Source: Luteimonas wenzhouensis
Lineage (GTDB): Bacteria > Pseudomonadota > Gammaproteobacteria > Xanthomonadales > Xanthomonadaceae
DNA: 64,000 bases
Assembly (NCBI RefSeq): GCF_007859305.1
Contig: NZ_VOHE01000008.1
Location: 62,001 to 126,000 of the forward strand
Direction: 5' to 3'
The notes beneath the pieces were generated by a model. That model was not told the origin of the DNA. It made no database searches and worked only from the letters and a program-made list of their open reading frames with translations. Position numbers and translations under genes: made by a program. Positions 47,709-56,787 of the stretch are shown in pieces (position 1 is the stretch's first letter; each line of letters begins with the position of its first letter).

Positions 47709-48488
47709 ATGAAGCAGGCCAGGACAGGCAGACCTGATTCCAGGGTGGTCAGGACGGTGGCGGCAGGCACGGCCGCCCGGGCCCTCTGGGCCACCGCCGC
47801 GCTGATGGCGGGCGTGGCGTGCAGCGGCAGGACGCTGCCGTCACCGTCGTCGGCGACCGGCTCCGGCGGGCGGCAGGTCCCGCAGGTGGTTTCAGCTTCC
47901 CCGGCGCAGTCCGAGGCACGCTCTGGCGATGCCATGCCGCCCATGATGCCCGGACGGATCCGGCTGCCCGTGGAGGTCGAGCCGGCCTGTCCCTCGGAGG
48001 ACTTCGAGGAGTTCATCCGCGCATTCTTCAACAGCGGCGACCTCCAGGTCCGGTTCACCGCCCGGCCCTACGAGGTCAAGGGCCCGTACTACGAGCAGCA
48101 CAATACAGACCCCGGTGATCCGGCCAATCCACAGTGGGAGGTCGTCGAGCGCAGCGCGCCTTCGCATGACCGCTATCGCTACGACACCGAACGGGAGGCC
48201 TTCGTCTCGGACAATGCGCGGCTCCGGGCGGGTGAGAAGTGGAACGGCTTCGATGCGAACGGCGACCATGTGCTTCGGCCTGTCACCGATCTCAAGGTCC
48301 GGAAGGTGTCGACGGGGGAGTACGCCGTCGACACGCCCGGCCGCATCACCACTTTCACCTGGCGAGGCGACTGCTGGTACCTGACGCAGGACTGGACCCT
48401 GGACCCGTTCGAGGGGTGCCGATGGCCCGACGAGTGCCGGCGCCTGCTCGAATACGAAGGGCAGTACTACAGGGACGATGAGGACTGA
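47709..48488 (+). CDS. Predicted lipoprotein, possible immunity protein
   Basis: A 259-aa protein not assigned to a known family. A long basic N terminus (MKQARTGRPDSRVVRTVAAG) is followed by a hydrophobic stretch and lipobox LMAGVAC (Cys about 38), so export and lipid anchoring are likely. The mature part is hydrophilic, Trp/Tyr-rich and acidic, with GDLQVRFTARPYEVKGPYYE, RYRYDTEREAFVSD, WRGDCWYLTQDWTLDPFEGC and RWPDECRRLLEYEG, including four cysteines. It lies 53 bases upstream of a gene for an M23-like/peptidoglycan-binding protein. In Xanthomonadales, bacterial-killing type IV effectors are commonly preceded by such lipoprotein inhibitors. The role is inferred from this arrangement only. 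Confidence 0.75.
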   Translation: MKQARTGRPDSRVVRTVAAGTAARALWATAALMAGVACSGRTLPSPSSATGSGGRQVPQVVSASPAQSEARSGDAMPPMMPGRIRLPVEVEPACPSEDFEEFIRAFFNSGDLQVRFTARPYEVKGPYYEQHNTDPGDPANPQWEVVERSAPSHDRYRYDTEREAFVSDNARLRAGEKWNGFDANGDHVLRPVTDLKVRKVSTGEYAVDTPGRITTFTWRGDCWYLTQDWTLDPFEGCRWPDECRRLLEYEGQYYRDDED

Positions 48489-48541
48489 ACGCAGGTCCGG
48501 GTGCAGCGCCCGACAGGCGAAGAACCGGCCAGGGAGGGGCC

Positions 48542-49846
48542 ATGACCATGCAGAACGCCACGCCGCCCGGGCCGGCGGCCTACCGCATCCAGCAACTGGG
48601 ACCACCGCGCGACCGAGACGGTTCGCCGGTCCGGGTCCATGGGCAGGGTACGCAGCTGAACGAGCCGGTGACCGGGTTCGACAGCCTCGTGCTGCATCAT
48701 CCGGGGGACAGCCGGGGCGTGCGGATGGTGGACGGGTCGATCATCGGCGGCGAGCGTGGACGCGTGTTCGCCTATGTCGGCGGTCGGATCGAGGAGATCG
48801 AGTTCCCACGGCCGGTCGCGGGCCGGTTCCGCGATTACGGGCTCGCGACGGACCAGGTACTGATCAAGAAGGATTTCATCCTGTCCAGTTCCGCGCTTGA
48901 CGCCATGAGTCGTGAGGGCCGATCCGTCGAGGTCCCCAGCCCGGTTGCCGGCGTCGTGGGCGCGCGGCGCGATCGCGAGGGACTGGTGGACATCCTCGAT
49001 CGGCGGGGCGGGGAGGTCATCGCCCGCATCCGCCACATGAGCGATATCGAAGTCGATGTCGGGGACGCGGTGGAATACGGACAGACGCTCGGCATCCAGA
49101 GTGACGTGGACACGCGCCGGATCCACGTGCACATGGAAATGGATTCGCGCTACTACCTGCAGTTCCGCAACTATGTCGACGACCTGGCCAGCGGCCGGCT
49201 GCCCGTGGACGCCGTCCACCGCACGAACGTCCAGCCACGCCCCGTGCCCGCTGACGGTACCTTCCGGCTGGGAGCGTCCGATCCGCGGATCCGCGACCTG
49301 CAGCGCGTCATGGGCGGGGAAGGGTATCGCGCGGCTGATGGCGGACCGCTGGATCGCGATGGCGTCTACCGGATCGGGATGCAGGGCGCGCTGCTGGATT
49401 TCCAGCGCGACCACGGGATCCGGCAGACCGGAGACATCGACCCGCCCACGCTGCGGTTCGCTCCCGCGACGCGGCCGCGCGAAGTGGACCGGTTGGACTA
49501 CGTCGCGCCCGGGCGCACGCCGCAGGTCCACCCGTCGCAGCAGCAGGCGCCTAGCCATCCCGATCACCCGGACCACCGACCAGGCCTGCCCGCGGAACCC
49601 GAGCCGGCGGTCAACCAGCGCAGGGCGCAGGCGCCCTGCTTCGGGTGTCCGCCCATCGACCGGCTCTCGGCCGCGCTGCGTTCGGGCGACGAGGCCGAGG
49701 TGTCACTGGCCTTTGCCGCGATCGGGACCTCGCCGGAGATGCTGGCGATGCTCGAACGCGGAAACAGGCTGCTTGCAGCCGCGCAGGAGGACTCCAGAAG
49801 CTCGCAGCAGATCCAGGCGCAGCCCGATGCGCCGGTACGCGGCTGA
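48542..49846 (+). CDS. M23-like and peptidoglycan-binding protein, candidate T4SS effector
   Basis: A 434-aa protein without a signal peptide. Residues about 135-200 resemble a LytM/M23 sandwich (VPSPVAGVVGARRD, HMSDIEVDVGDAVEYGQTLG with H165, RIHVHMEMD with H195 and H197). The first HxxxD metal pair of active M23 enzymes is not recognisable. Residues about 240-308 fit a PG_binding_1 domain (RLGASDPRIRDLQRVMGGEG, DGVYRIGMQGALLDFQRDHG). The C terminus has SHPDHPDHR, like the opening of the XVIPCD secretion domain, and ends in a Gln-rich tail, but the later GLxxIDHV/FAVQG motifs are missing. Absence of a signal, a cell-wall domain and an upstream lipoprotein suggest an exported antibacterial protein. 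This is a hypothesis. Confidence 0.65.
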   Translation: MTMQNATPPGPAAYRIQQLGPPRDRDGSPVRVHGQGTQLNEPVTGFDSLVLHHPGDSRGVRMVDGSIIGGERGRVFAYVGGRIEEIEFPRPVAGRFRDYGLATDQVLIKKDFILSSSALDAMSREGRSVEVPSPVAGVVGARRDREGLVDILDRRGGEVIARIRHMSDIEVDVGDAVEYGQTLGIQSDVDTRRIHVHMEMDSRYYLQFRNYVDDLASGRLPVDAVHRTNVQPRPVPADGTFRLGASDPRIRDLQRVMGGEGYRAADGGPLDRDGVYRIGMQGALLDFQRDHGIRQTGDIDPPTLRFAPATRPREVDRLDYVAPGRTPQVHPSQQQAPSHPDHPDHRPGLPAEPEPAVNQRRAQAPCFGCPPIDRLSAALRSGDEAEVSLAFAAIGTSPEMLAMLERGNRLLAAAQEDSRSSQQIQAQPDAPVRG

Positions 49847-49874
49847 CCGGACGACGCGCGTCAGGGACAAGCGC

Positions 49875-49904
49875 AAACGGCGCCCCGGGGGGCGCCGTTT
49901 TTCT
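49875..49904 (+). terminator. Intrinsic terminator after the M23-like gene
   Basis: A stem AAACGGCGCC/GGCGCCGTTT with a six-base loop, followed on the plus strand by TTTCT so the 3' side has a run of five T. It lies 29 bases past the stop. Reverse use for the convergent fadA is possible but its tract on that strand is shorter. Confidence 0.85.
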
Positions 49905-49925
49905 GCGACAGGGGGGGCGGGAGGG

Positions 49926-51134
49926 TCAGAGCGCCTCGAAGATCCCCGCCGCGCCCATGCCGGTGCCGATGCACATCGTCACCATGCCGTACTTGTGCTT
50001 CCTGCGGCGCATGCCGTGGACGATGGTCGCGGTGCGGATCGCGCCGGTCGCGCCCAGCGGATGGCCGAGCGCGATCGCGCCGCCGAGCGGGTTGACCTTG
50101 TCCGGGTCCAGCTCCGAATCGCGGATCACGGCCAGCGCCTGGGCGGCGAAGGCCTCGTTGAGCTCGATCCAGTCCAGCTGGTCCCTGGTCAAACCGGCCT
50201 GCCTGAGCGCCTTCGGGATCGCGGCGATCGGGCCGATGCCCATCACCTCCGGGCGCACGCCGGCGACCGAGAAGCTGACGAAGCGGGCCAGCGGCGTCAG
50301 GCCGTAGTCCTTGATCGCCTGCTCGGAAGCCAGCAGCACCGCACCGGCGCCGTCGCTCATCTGCGAGGAGTTGCCGGCGGTGACGGTGCCGCCGAACTGG
50401 CCGTTGCGGAACACGGTGCGCAGCTTCGCCAGGCCTTCGGCCGAGGTGTCGGCGCGCGGGCCCTCGTCCTGTTCGACCCGCAGCTTCTTCAGCCGCACGG
50501 TATTGCCGGCGAGGTCGGGCACGCGCGAGACCACCTCGTAGGGCGTGATCTCCTGGGCGAACTCGCCGGCGGCCTGGGCCGCGAGCGCCTTCCTGTGCGA
50601 GGCGAGGGCGAAGGCGTCCTGGTCTTCGCGCGAGACCTTCCACTCCTCGGCCACCTTCTCGGCGGTGATGCCCATGCCGTAGGCGATGGCGACGTTCTCG
50701 TCGCGCGCGAACACCTGCGGGCTGAGCGCGACCTTGTTGCCCATCATCGGCACCATCGACATCGACTCGGTGCCGCCGGCCAGCATCAGGTCGGCGTTGC
50801 CGAGCCGGATCTGGTCGGCCGCCAGCGCCACGGCCTGCAGGCCGGAGGAGCAGAAGCGGTTGATGGTCTGCGCGGCGATGGTGTTCGGCAGGCCGGCCAG
50901 CAGCACGCCGATGCGGGCCACGTTCATGCCCTGTTCGCCCTCGGGCATCGCGCAGCCGATGATGGCGTCGTCGATGCGGCTGGTATCGATGCCCGGCGCC
51001 TGCGCGACCACGGCCTTGAGCACGTGGGCGAGCATCTCGTCGGGACGGGTGTTGCGGAAGACGCCCTTCGGAGCCTTGCCGACCGGGGTACGGGTGGCGG
51101 CGACGATGTAGGCGTCCTGGATCTGCTTGCTCAT
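49926..51134 (-). CDS. fadA: Acetyl-CoA C-acyltransferase (3-ketoacyl-CoA thiolase)
   Basis: The thiolase of fatty-acid beta-oxidation, cleaving 3-ketoacyl-CoA with CoA. The 402-aa product starts MSKQIQDAYIVAATRTPVGK. It has the acyl-accepting Cys in INRFCSSGLQAVALAA, GGTESMSMVPMMGNK, and the C-terminal active sites NEAFAAQALAV, GGAIALGHPLGATGAIR and VTMCIGTGMGAAGIFE (second Cys). Beyond the overlap spacing it lies 26 bases downstream of the fadB-type gene, the standard operon order here. Confidence 0.95.
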   Translation of the reverse strand: MSKQIQDAYIVAATRTPVGKAPKGVFRNTRPDEMLAHVLKAVVAQAPGIDTSRIDDAIIGCAMPEGEQGMNVARIGVLLAGLPNTIAAQTINRFCSSGLQAVALAADQIRLGNADLMLAGGTESMSMVPMMGNKVALSPQVFARDENVAIAYGMGITAEKVAEEWKVSREDQDAFALASHRKALAAQAAGEFAQEITPYEVVSRVPDLAGNTVRLKKLRVEQDEGPRADTSAEGLAKLRTVFRNGQFGGTVTAGNSSQMSDGAGAVLLASEQAIKDYGLTPLARFVSFSVAGVRPEVMGIGPIAAIPKALRQAGLTRDQLDWIELNEAFAAQALAVIRDSELDPDKVNPLGGAIALGHPLGATGAIRTATIVHGMRRRKHKYGMVTMCIGTGMGAAGIFEAL

Positions 51135-51160
51135 GGTCTGGTGTCCTGTGTCGTCGTCGG

Positions 51161-53533
51161 TCAGTTGCGCAGCGGCTTGCCGGTCTTGAGCATGTGGGCG
51201 ATGCGGGCCTGGGTCTTGTCCTGCTGGGCCAGCTCGACGAAGTGCTTGCGCTCCAGACGCAGCAGCCAGTCCTCGTCCACCACCGCGCCGCGGTCGACCT
51301 CGCCGCCGCACAGCACGGTGGCGATGCGGGTGGCGATCTCGTCGTCGTATTCGCTGATGAAGCGGCCCTTGAGCATGTTCACCAGCAGCATGCGGAAGGT
51401 GGCGATACCGACGTCGCCGGCGACCCGGATGCGGCGCGCGGGCAGGGGCGGGCGGTAGCCGCTTCCGGCCAGCGCGAGCGCTTCCTGGCGGGCGATATGC
51501 AGCAGCTCCCAGGCGTTGAACACGACCTTGTCGGCCGGGCGCATCAGGCCCAGTTCCCGGGCCTCCACCGCCGAGGTCGAGACCTTGGCCATGGCCACCG
51601 TCTCGAAGGTCTTCTTCAGCTCGGCGAACACGTCGCCGCCCGGGCCCGCGGCCTGCGAGGCGCGCACCGCGATTTCCTTCAGCCCGCCGCCGGCCGGCAG
51701 CAGGCCCACGCCGGCCTCGACCAGGCCGATGTAGCTTTCCAGGTGGGCGACGGTGCGGGCGCTGTGCATCTGGAACTCGCAGCCGCCGCCGAGCGCCAGG
51801 CCGCGCACCGCGGCCACCACCGGCACCAGCGCGTACTTGATGCGCTGGCTGGTGGCCTGGAAGTTGGCGACCATCGCCTCGAAGGCGTCGACCTTGCCGG
51901 CCTGGAGCAGGCCCAGCGCACCGGCCAGGTCGGCGCCGGCCGAGAACGGCTCCTTCGGCTGCCAGAGCACCAGGCCCGCGAACTTCTTCTCGGCGATGCC
52001 GATCGCTTCCTGCAGTCCGTCGAGGACCTGGTCGGAGACGGTGTGCATCTTGGTCTTGAAGCTGACCACGCCCACGTCGTCGCCGTCGGTCCACAGGCGC
52101 ACGCCGTCGTTCTCGAACACCGTCTCGCCGAGCGGGAACGACTCGCCCAGCAGGGGGTCGGGGAAGCGCTGGCGGCGGTAGACCGGCAGCGCCGAGCGCG
52201 GCAGCTTGGCATCCTGGCCGGGGCTGTAGCTGCCCTCGGCGGCATGCACGCCCGAGCGGCCGTCGAACACCCAGTCGGGCAGCGGCGCGTCGCTCATGGC
52301 CTTGCCGGCCACGATGTCGTCGGCGATCCACTGCGCCACCTGTTTCCAGCCGGCCGCCTGCCAGGTCTCGAACGGACCCAGCGACCAGCCGTAGCCCCAG
52401 CGGATGGCCAGGTCGACGTCGCGCGCGGTCTCGGCGATGTCGGCCAGGTGGTAGGCGCTGTAGTGGAACAGGTCGCGGAACACCGCCCACAGGAACTGCG
52501 CCTGCGGATGCTGGCTCTCGCGCAGCCGGCGGAATTTCTCGGCCGGATCCTTCGTCTTGAGGATCTCGACCACTTCGTCGGCGGCCTTGCGGTCGGCCGG
52601 GCGGTAGTCCTGCTTCTCCAGGTCCAGGACCAGGATGTCCTTGCCGGCCTTGCGGAACACGCCGGCCCCGGCCTTCTGCCCCAGCGCGCCCTTGGCGATC
52701 AGCGCCTCGAGCCAGGCCGGCGCCCTGAAGTACTTGTGCCAGGGGTCGTCGGGCAGGGTGTCGGCCATCGTCTTGATGACATGGGCCATGGTGTCCAGGC
52801 CGACCACGTCGGAGGTGCGGTAGGTCGCCGACTTCGGGCGGCCGATCAGCGGGCCGGTCAGGGCGTCCACCTCATCGAAGCCCAGACCGGATTCACCGGT
52901 GTGGTGCGCGGTGGCCAGGATCGAGAACACGCCGATCCGGTTGCCGATGAAGTTCGGCGTGTCCTTGGCGTAGACCACACCCTTGCCCAGGCTGGTGGTC
53001 AGGAAGGTCTCCAGGCCTTCGAGCACGGCCGGGTCGGTCGCCTTGGCCGGGATCAGCTCGGCCAGATGCATGTAGCGCGGCGGATTGAAGAAGTGCACGC
53101 CGCAGAACCGCGGGCGCAGCTCCTCCGGAAGAACCTCCGACAACTTGTTGATTCCCAGGCCCGAGGTGTTGCTGGCCAGCACCGCGTGCGGGGCGATGAA
53201 CGGGGCCACCTTGCGGTACAGGTCCTGCTTCCAGTCCATCCGCTCGGCGATCGCTTCGATCACCAGATCGCAGCCCTTGAGCAGCTCCAGCCCGGTCTCG
53301 TAGTTGGCCGGAGTGATGGCCTCGGCCAGCGACCTGCTGGCCAGCGGGGCAGGGCTGAGCTTGGCGAGGTTGGCGATGGCCTTGAGCACGATGCCGTTCG
53401 GGTCGCCCTCCTTGGCCGGGAGGTCGAACAGCACGGTGTCGACGCCGGCGTTGGTCAGGTGCGCGGCGATCTGCGCGCCCATGACGCCAGCGCCCAGCAC
53501 TGCGGCACGACGTACAAGCAGTTTCTCAGACAT
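51161..53533 (-). CDS. 3-hydroxyacyl-CoA dehydrogenase/enoyl-CoA hydratase
   Basis: The multifunctional enzyme of the beta-oxidation cycle, about 790 aa. Domain order is dehydrogenase first: NAD-binding VRRAAVLGAGVMGAQIAAHL, FFNPPRYMHLAEL, the C-terminal HAD domain KDTPNFIGNRIGVFS and QKAGAGVF. The hydratase comes last (crotonase fold: PFSAGADLAGALG and LALGGGCEFQMHSARTVAHL, EAGVGLLPAGGG). This is the reverse of the E. coli FadB/FadJ order and corresponds to the FadN-like type common in Xanthomonadaceae. ATG at 53533 (GGATG eight bases before) or three codons upstream are both possible. It lies 38 bases after the TetR gene, so regulator, fadB-type and fadA form one operon. Confidence 0.92.
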   Translation of the reverse strand: MSEKLLVRRAAVLGAGVMGAQIAAHLTNAGVDTVLFDLPAKEGDPNGIVLKAIANLAKLSPAPLASRSLAEAITPANYETGLELLKGCDLVIEAIAERMDWKQDLYRKVAPFIAPHAVLASNTSGLGINKLSEVLPEELRPRFCGVHFFNPPRYMHLAELIPAKATDPAVLEGLETFLTTSLGKGVVYAKDTPNFIGNRIGVFSILATAHHTGESGLGFDEVDALTGPLIGRPKSATYRTSDVVGLDTMAHVIKTMADTLPDDPWHKYFRAPAWLEALIAKGALGQKAGAGVFRKAGKDILVLDLEKQDYRPADRKAADEVVEILKTKDPAEKFRRLRESQHPQAQFLWAVFRDLFHYSAYHLADIAETARDVDLAIRWGYGWSLGPFETWQAAGWKQVAQWIADDIVAGKAMSDAPLPDWVFDGRSGVHAAEGSYSPGQDAKLPRSALPVYRRQRFPDPLLGESFPLGETVFENDGVRLWTDGDDVGVVSFKTKMHTVSDQVLDGLQEAIGIAEKKFAGLVLWQPKEPFSAGADLAGALGLLQAGKVDAFEAMVANFQATSQRIKYALVPVVAAVRGLALGGGCEFQMHSARTVAHLESYIGLVEAGVGLLPAGGGLKEIAVRASQAAGPGGDVFAELKKTFETVAMAKVSTSAVEARELGLMRPADKVVFNAWELLHIARQEALALAGSGYRPPLPARRIRVAGDVGIATFRMLLVNMLKGRFISEYDDEIATRIATVLCGGEVDRGAVVDEDWLLRLERKHFVELAQQDKTQARIAHMLKTGKPLRN

Positions 53534-53571
53534 GTCTTGCATCCATTTGTTTTACAAGAGGGAGCAGCAGT

Positions 53572-54192
53572 TCAAGCTTGGAATCCGGCGGCGGCGAAGC
53601 GGATCAGCTCGGCGGCTGCCCGGCGCCGGTGCGCCGCCTCGTCCACGCCCGCGGGCCGCTTGATGAGCCCGAAGTCGGCCATGGCGTAGGTCAGGGCGCC
53701 GCCGAGGAAGTCCAGTCGCCAGTACAGCGTTTCCTTGTCCAGGCGCGGCAGGCACGCGGCCAGGGCGCGGGCGAACTCCCGCTGGACGTGCCCGTAGCGC
53801 TCGGACAGGAAACCGCGCAGATTCTCGTTGTGTTCGGCGTAAGCCCGCGCGATGACGCGGATGAAGGAATGCCCCTGGCGGTCGAGGGCCAGGTCCAGGG
53901 CGGGTTCGACGAAGGCGGCCAGGATCGGCTCCAGCTCCCCCGGGCGGGCCTCGAGCGCGGCGCGCAGCCGGTCCAGGCGCTGGCGGCTCATGACGTCCAT
54001 CCGCCGGCGGAACACCTCGTGGACCAGGTTGTCCTTGCTGCCGAAGTGGTAGTTGACCGCGGCGATATTGACGTCGGCCAGTGCCGTGACCTGGCGCAGG
54101 GAGGTGCCCGAGAAGCCGTGCTGGGCGAACAGCTCCTCGGCCGCGCCCAGGATCCGGTCCTTGGTGGAGAACTGCCGCCCTGCGATCACCAT
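53572..54192 (-). CDS. TetR-family fatty-acid regulator (PsrA-like)
   Basis: A 206-aa TetR-type repressor. The HTH is at the N terminus (TKDRILGAAEELFAQHGFSG, TSLRQVTALADVNIAAVNYH, FGSKDNLVHEV), and the C-terminal domain contains FIRVIARAYAEHNENLRGFL and RLDKETLYWRLDFLGGALTY. The sequence and context match PsrA-type regulators, which bind long-chain fatty acids and repress beta-oxidation operons. ATG at 54192 is used, because a longer frame to 54276 would contain the operator at 54206-54223. It is the first gene of the fad operon and is probably self-regulated. Confidence 0.88.
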   Translation of the reverse strand: MVIAGRQFSTKDRILGAAEELFAQHGFSGTSLRQVTALADVNIAAVNYHFGSKDNLVHEVFRRRMDVMSRQRLDRLRAALEARPGELEPILAAFVEPALDLALDRQGHSFIRVIARAYAEHNENLRGFLSERYGHVQREFARALAACLPRLDKETLYWRLDFLGGALTYAMADFGLIKRPAGVDEAAHRRRAAAELIRFAAAGFQA

Positions 54193-54205
54193 CCGCCGCC
54201 ACTCA

Positions 54206-54223
54206 ATCAAACGCTTGTTTGAT
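54206..54223 (-). promoter_or_regulatory. PsrA-type operator
   Basis: ATCAAAC-GCTT-GTTTGAT is a perfect seven-base dyad centred 23 bases upstream of the regulator's ATG. It fits the PsrA consensus (G/C)AAAC-N2-4-GTTT(G/C). Occupancy would repress the whole regulator-fadB-fadA operon. Confidence 0.8.
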
Positions 54224-54281
54224 CGTAGTCCGGGGCTGCGCCGGATGCAAATCCGGCCCTCTTCGTTGCCGCACAATCCGG

Positions 54282-54332
54282 TAGAATTACCGCAGCCTTG
54301 TTGGCTAAACCCGCGTCCACACGCGGGTTTTT
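54282..54332 (+). promoter_or_regulatory. ndk leader: -10 element followed by intrinsic terminator
   Basis: TAGAAT (54282-54287) is a good -10 hexamer without a clear -35. About 20 bases farther begins a ten-base stem AAACCCGCGT/ACGCGGGTTT with a CCAC loop and five T (54307-54332). A transcript started here would be only about 40 nt unless the terminator is read through to ndk, whose ATG is at 54387. No plus-strand gene lies upstream that would need this terminator. It could be an attenuator or make a short RNA. Confidence 0.5.
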
Positions 54333-54386
54333 CCCATGCTAATCTGGCCCCTTCCCCGCGGAGTGGCCCCTGCCCGGAGATCTTCC

Positions 54387-54812
54387 ATGGCGCTGGAGCG
54401 CACCCTTTCGATCATCAAGCCCGATGCCGTCGCCAAGAACGTCATCGGCGAAATCTACAGCCGCTTCGAGAAGGCCGGCCTCAAGGTCGTCGCCGCGAAG
54501 ATGAAGCACCTCTCGCGCAAGGAAGCCGAAGGCTTCTACGCGGTGCATCGCGAGCGCCCGTTCTTCAACGCGCTGGTCGAGTTCATGACCAGCGGCCCGG
54601 TGATGATCCAGGTGCTCGAGGGCGAGAATGCGATCGCGAAGAACCGCGAGCTGATGGGCGCGACCAACCCGAAGGAAGCCGCGCCGGGCACGATCCGCGC
54701 CGACTTCGCCGACAGCATCGACGCCAACGCGGTGCACGGTTCGGACGCGCCGGAAACGGCGGCGGTGGAGATCGCGTACTTCTTCGCCAGTACCGAGATC
54801 TTTTCGCGCTGA
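54387..54812 (+). CDS. ndk: Nucleoside diphosphate kinase
   Basis: Ndk equilibrates nucleoside triphosphates through a phosphohistidine. The 141-aa product starts [20 protein letters not shown], with [40 protein letters not shown], and the phosphorylated His in [22 protein letters not shown] precedes the ATG at 54387. Family-typical length. It heads the ndk-rlmN-pilF-rodZ series. Confidence 0.97.
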   Translation: MALERTLSIIKPDAVAKNVIGEIYSRFEKAGLKVVAAKMKHLSRKEAEGFYAVHRERPFFNALVEFMTSGPVMIQVLEGENAIAKNRELMGATNPKEAAPGTIRADFADSIDANAVHGSDAPETAAVEIAYFFASTEIFSR

Positions 54813-54830
54813 GGGAAGTGGCGTAGCCTC

Positions 54831-55971
<1,141 letters not shown>

Positions 55972-55985
<14 letters not shown>

Positions 55986-56787
55986 GCGGCTCGTGCTGGC
56001 GTCGGCGCTGGTCCTGGCGCTGGGCGGGTGCTCGCGGCTGTCGTTCGTCAAGCCCGATGCCTCGCGCCGCGGCGTGGAGCGGGTCGCGCCCGACTACCAG
56101 TTCAAGGAGACCTCCGCGGGCAAGCGCCGCAGCGAAGCACGGCACCAGGTCTCGGTGGCGAACCGGCACCTGCAGGCCGGCGAGCTCGCGCAGGCCGAGC
56201 GGGCGGCGCAGGCCGCACTCAAGGCCGACGCGGGCCTGGCCGAGGCCCACACCATGATGGCCCTCGTCGCCGGCGCCCAGGGGCGCCCGGAAGTGGCGGG
56301 CAGGCACCATGCCGAGGCCGCGCGCCTGTCGCCCTCGGGGATGACGTTCAACAACTACGGTGCATGGCTGTGCGGCAATGGCCGCGCGGCCGAGTCGCTG
56401 CAGTGGTTCGACGACGCCGTGGCTGATCCGCGCTACGGCGACCGGGCGGGGGCATTGGCCAATGCGGGCGCCTGCGCCGCCCGTGCCGGACGGTTCGAGC
56501 GGGTGGAGCGCGACCTGCGCGCGGCGCTCGACATCGATCCGGTCAACGTGGTGGCACTAGGCGCGATGGCCCAGGAGAGCATGCGCCAGGGCCGCTATCT
56601 GGAGGCCCGCGCGTTTTCCGAACGTCGGCTTGCCGCCGGCCCCGCGACGCCGGCCGCTCTCGAATTGGCGTCACGAATCGAGGATAAACTCGGCGACAGC
56701 GCCGCTGCGCGGCGTTATGTTGAGCGGCTCAGGACCGAGTTTCCACAGGCACTGAACGCGAGTCCAGGGGGAAGCAGCACACCATGA
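55972..56787 (+). CDS. pilF: Type IV pilus biogenesis/stability lipoprotein PilF (PilW)
   Basis: PilF is the pilotin that places the PilQ secretin in the outer membrane. The GTG at 55972 (six bases below another GTG) has GGGAGG at the proper distance and gives a lipoprotein signal, [17 protein letters not shown]. The 271-aa product continues with TPR repeats (about 60-240; [60 protein letters not shown]). ATGA overlap with the next gene indicates coupled translation. Other pil genes are not in the window. Confidence 0.92.

Noticed and set aside
47709-49846. Type VI secretion effector/immunity pair
   Set aside because: No VgrG, PAAR, Hcp or adaptor gene is near; the HPDH-like segment and lipoprotein-first order fit the Xanthomonadales T4SS model better.
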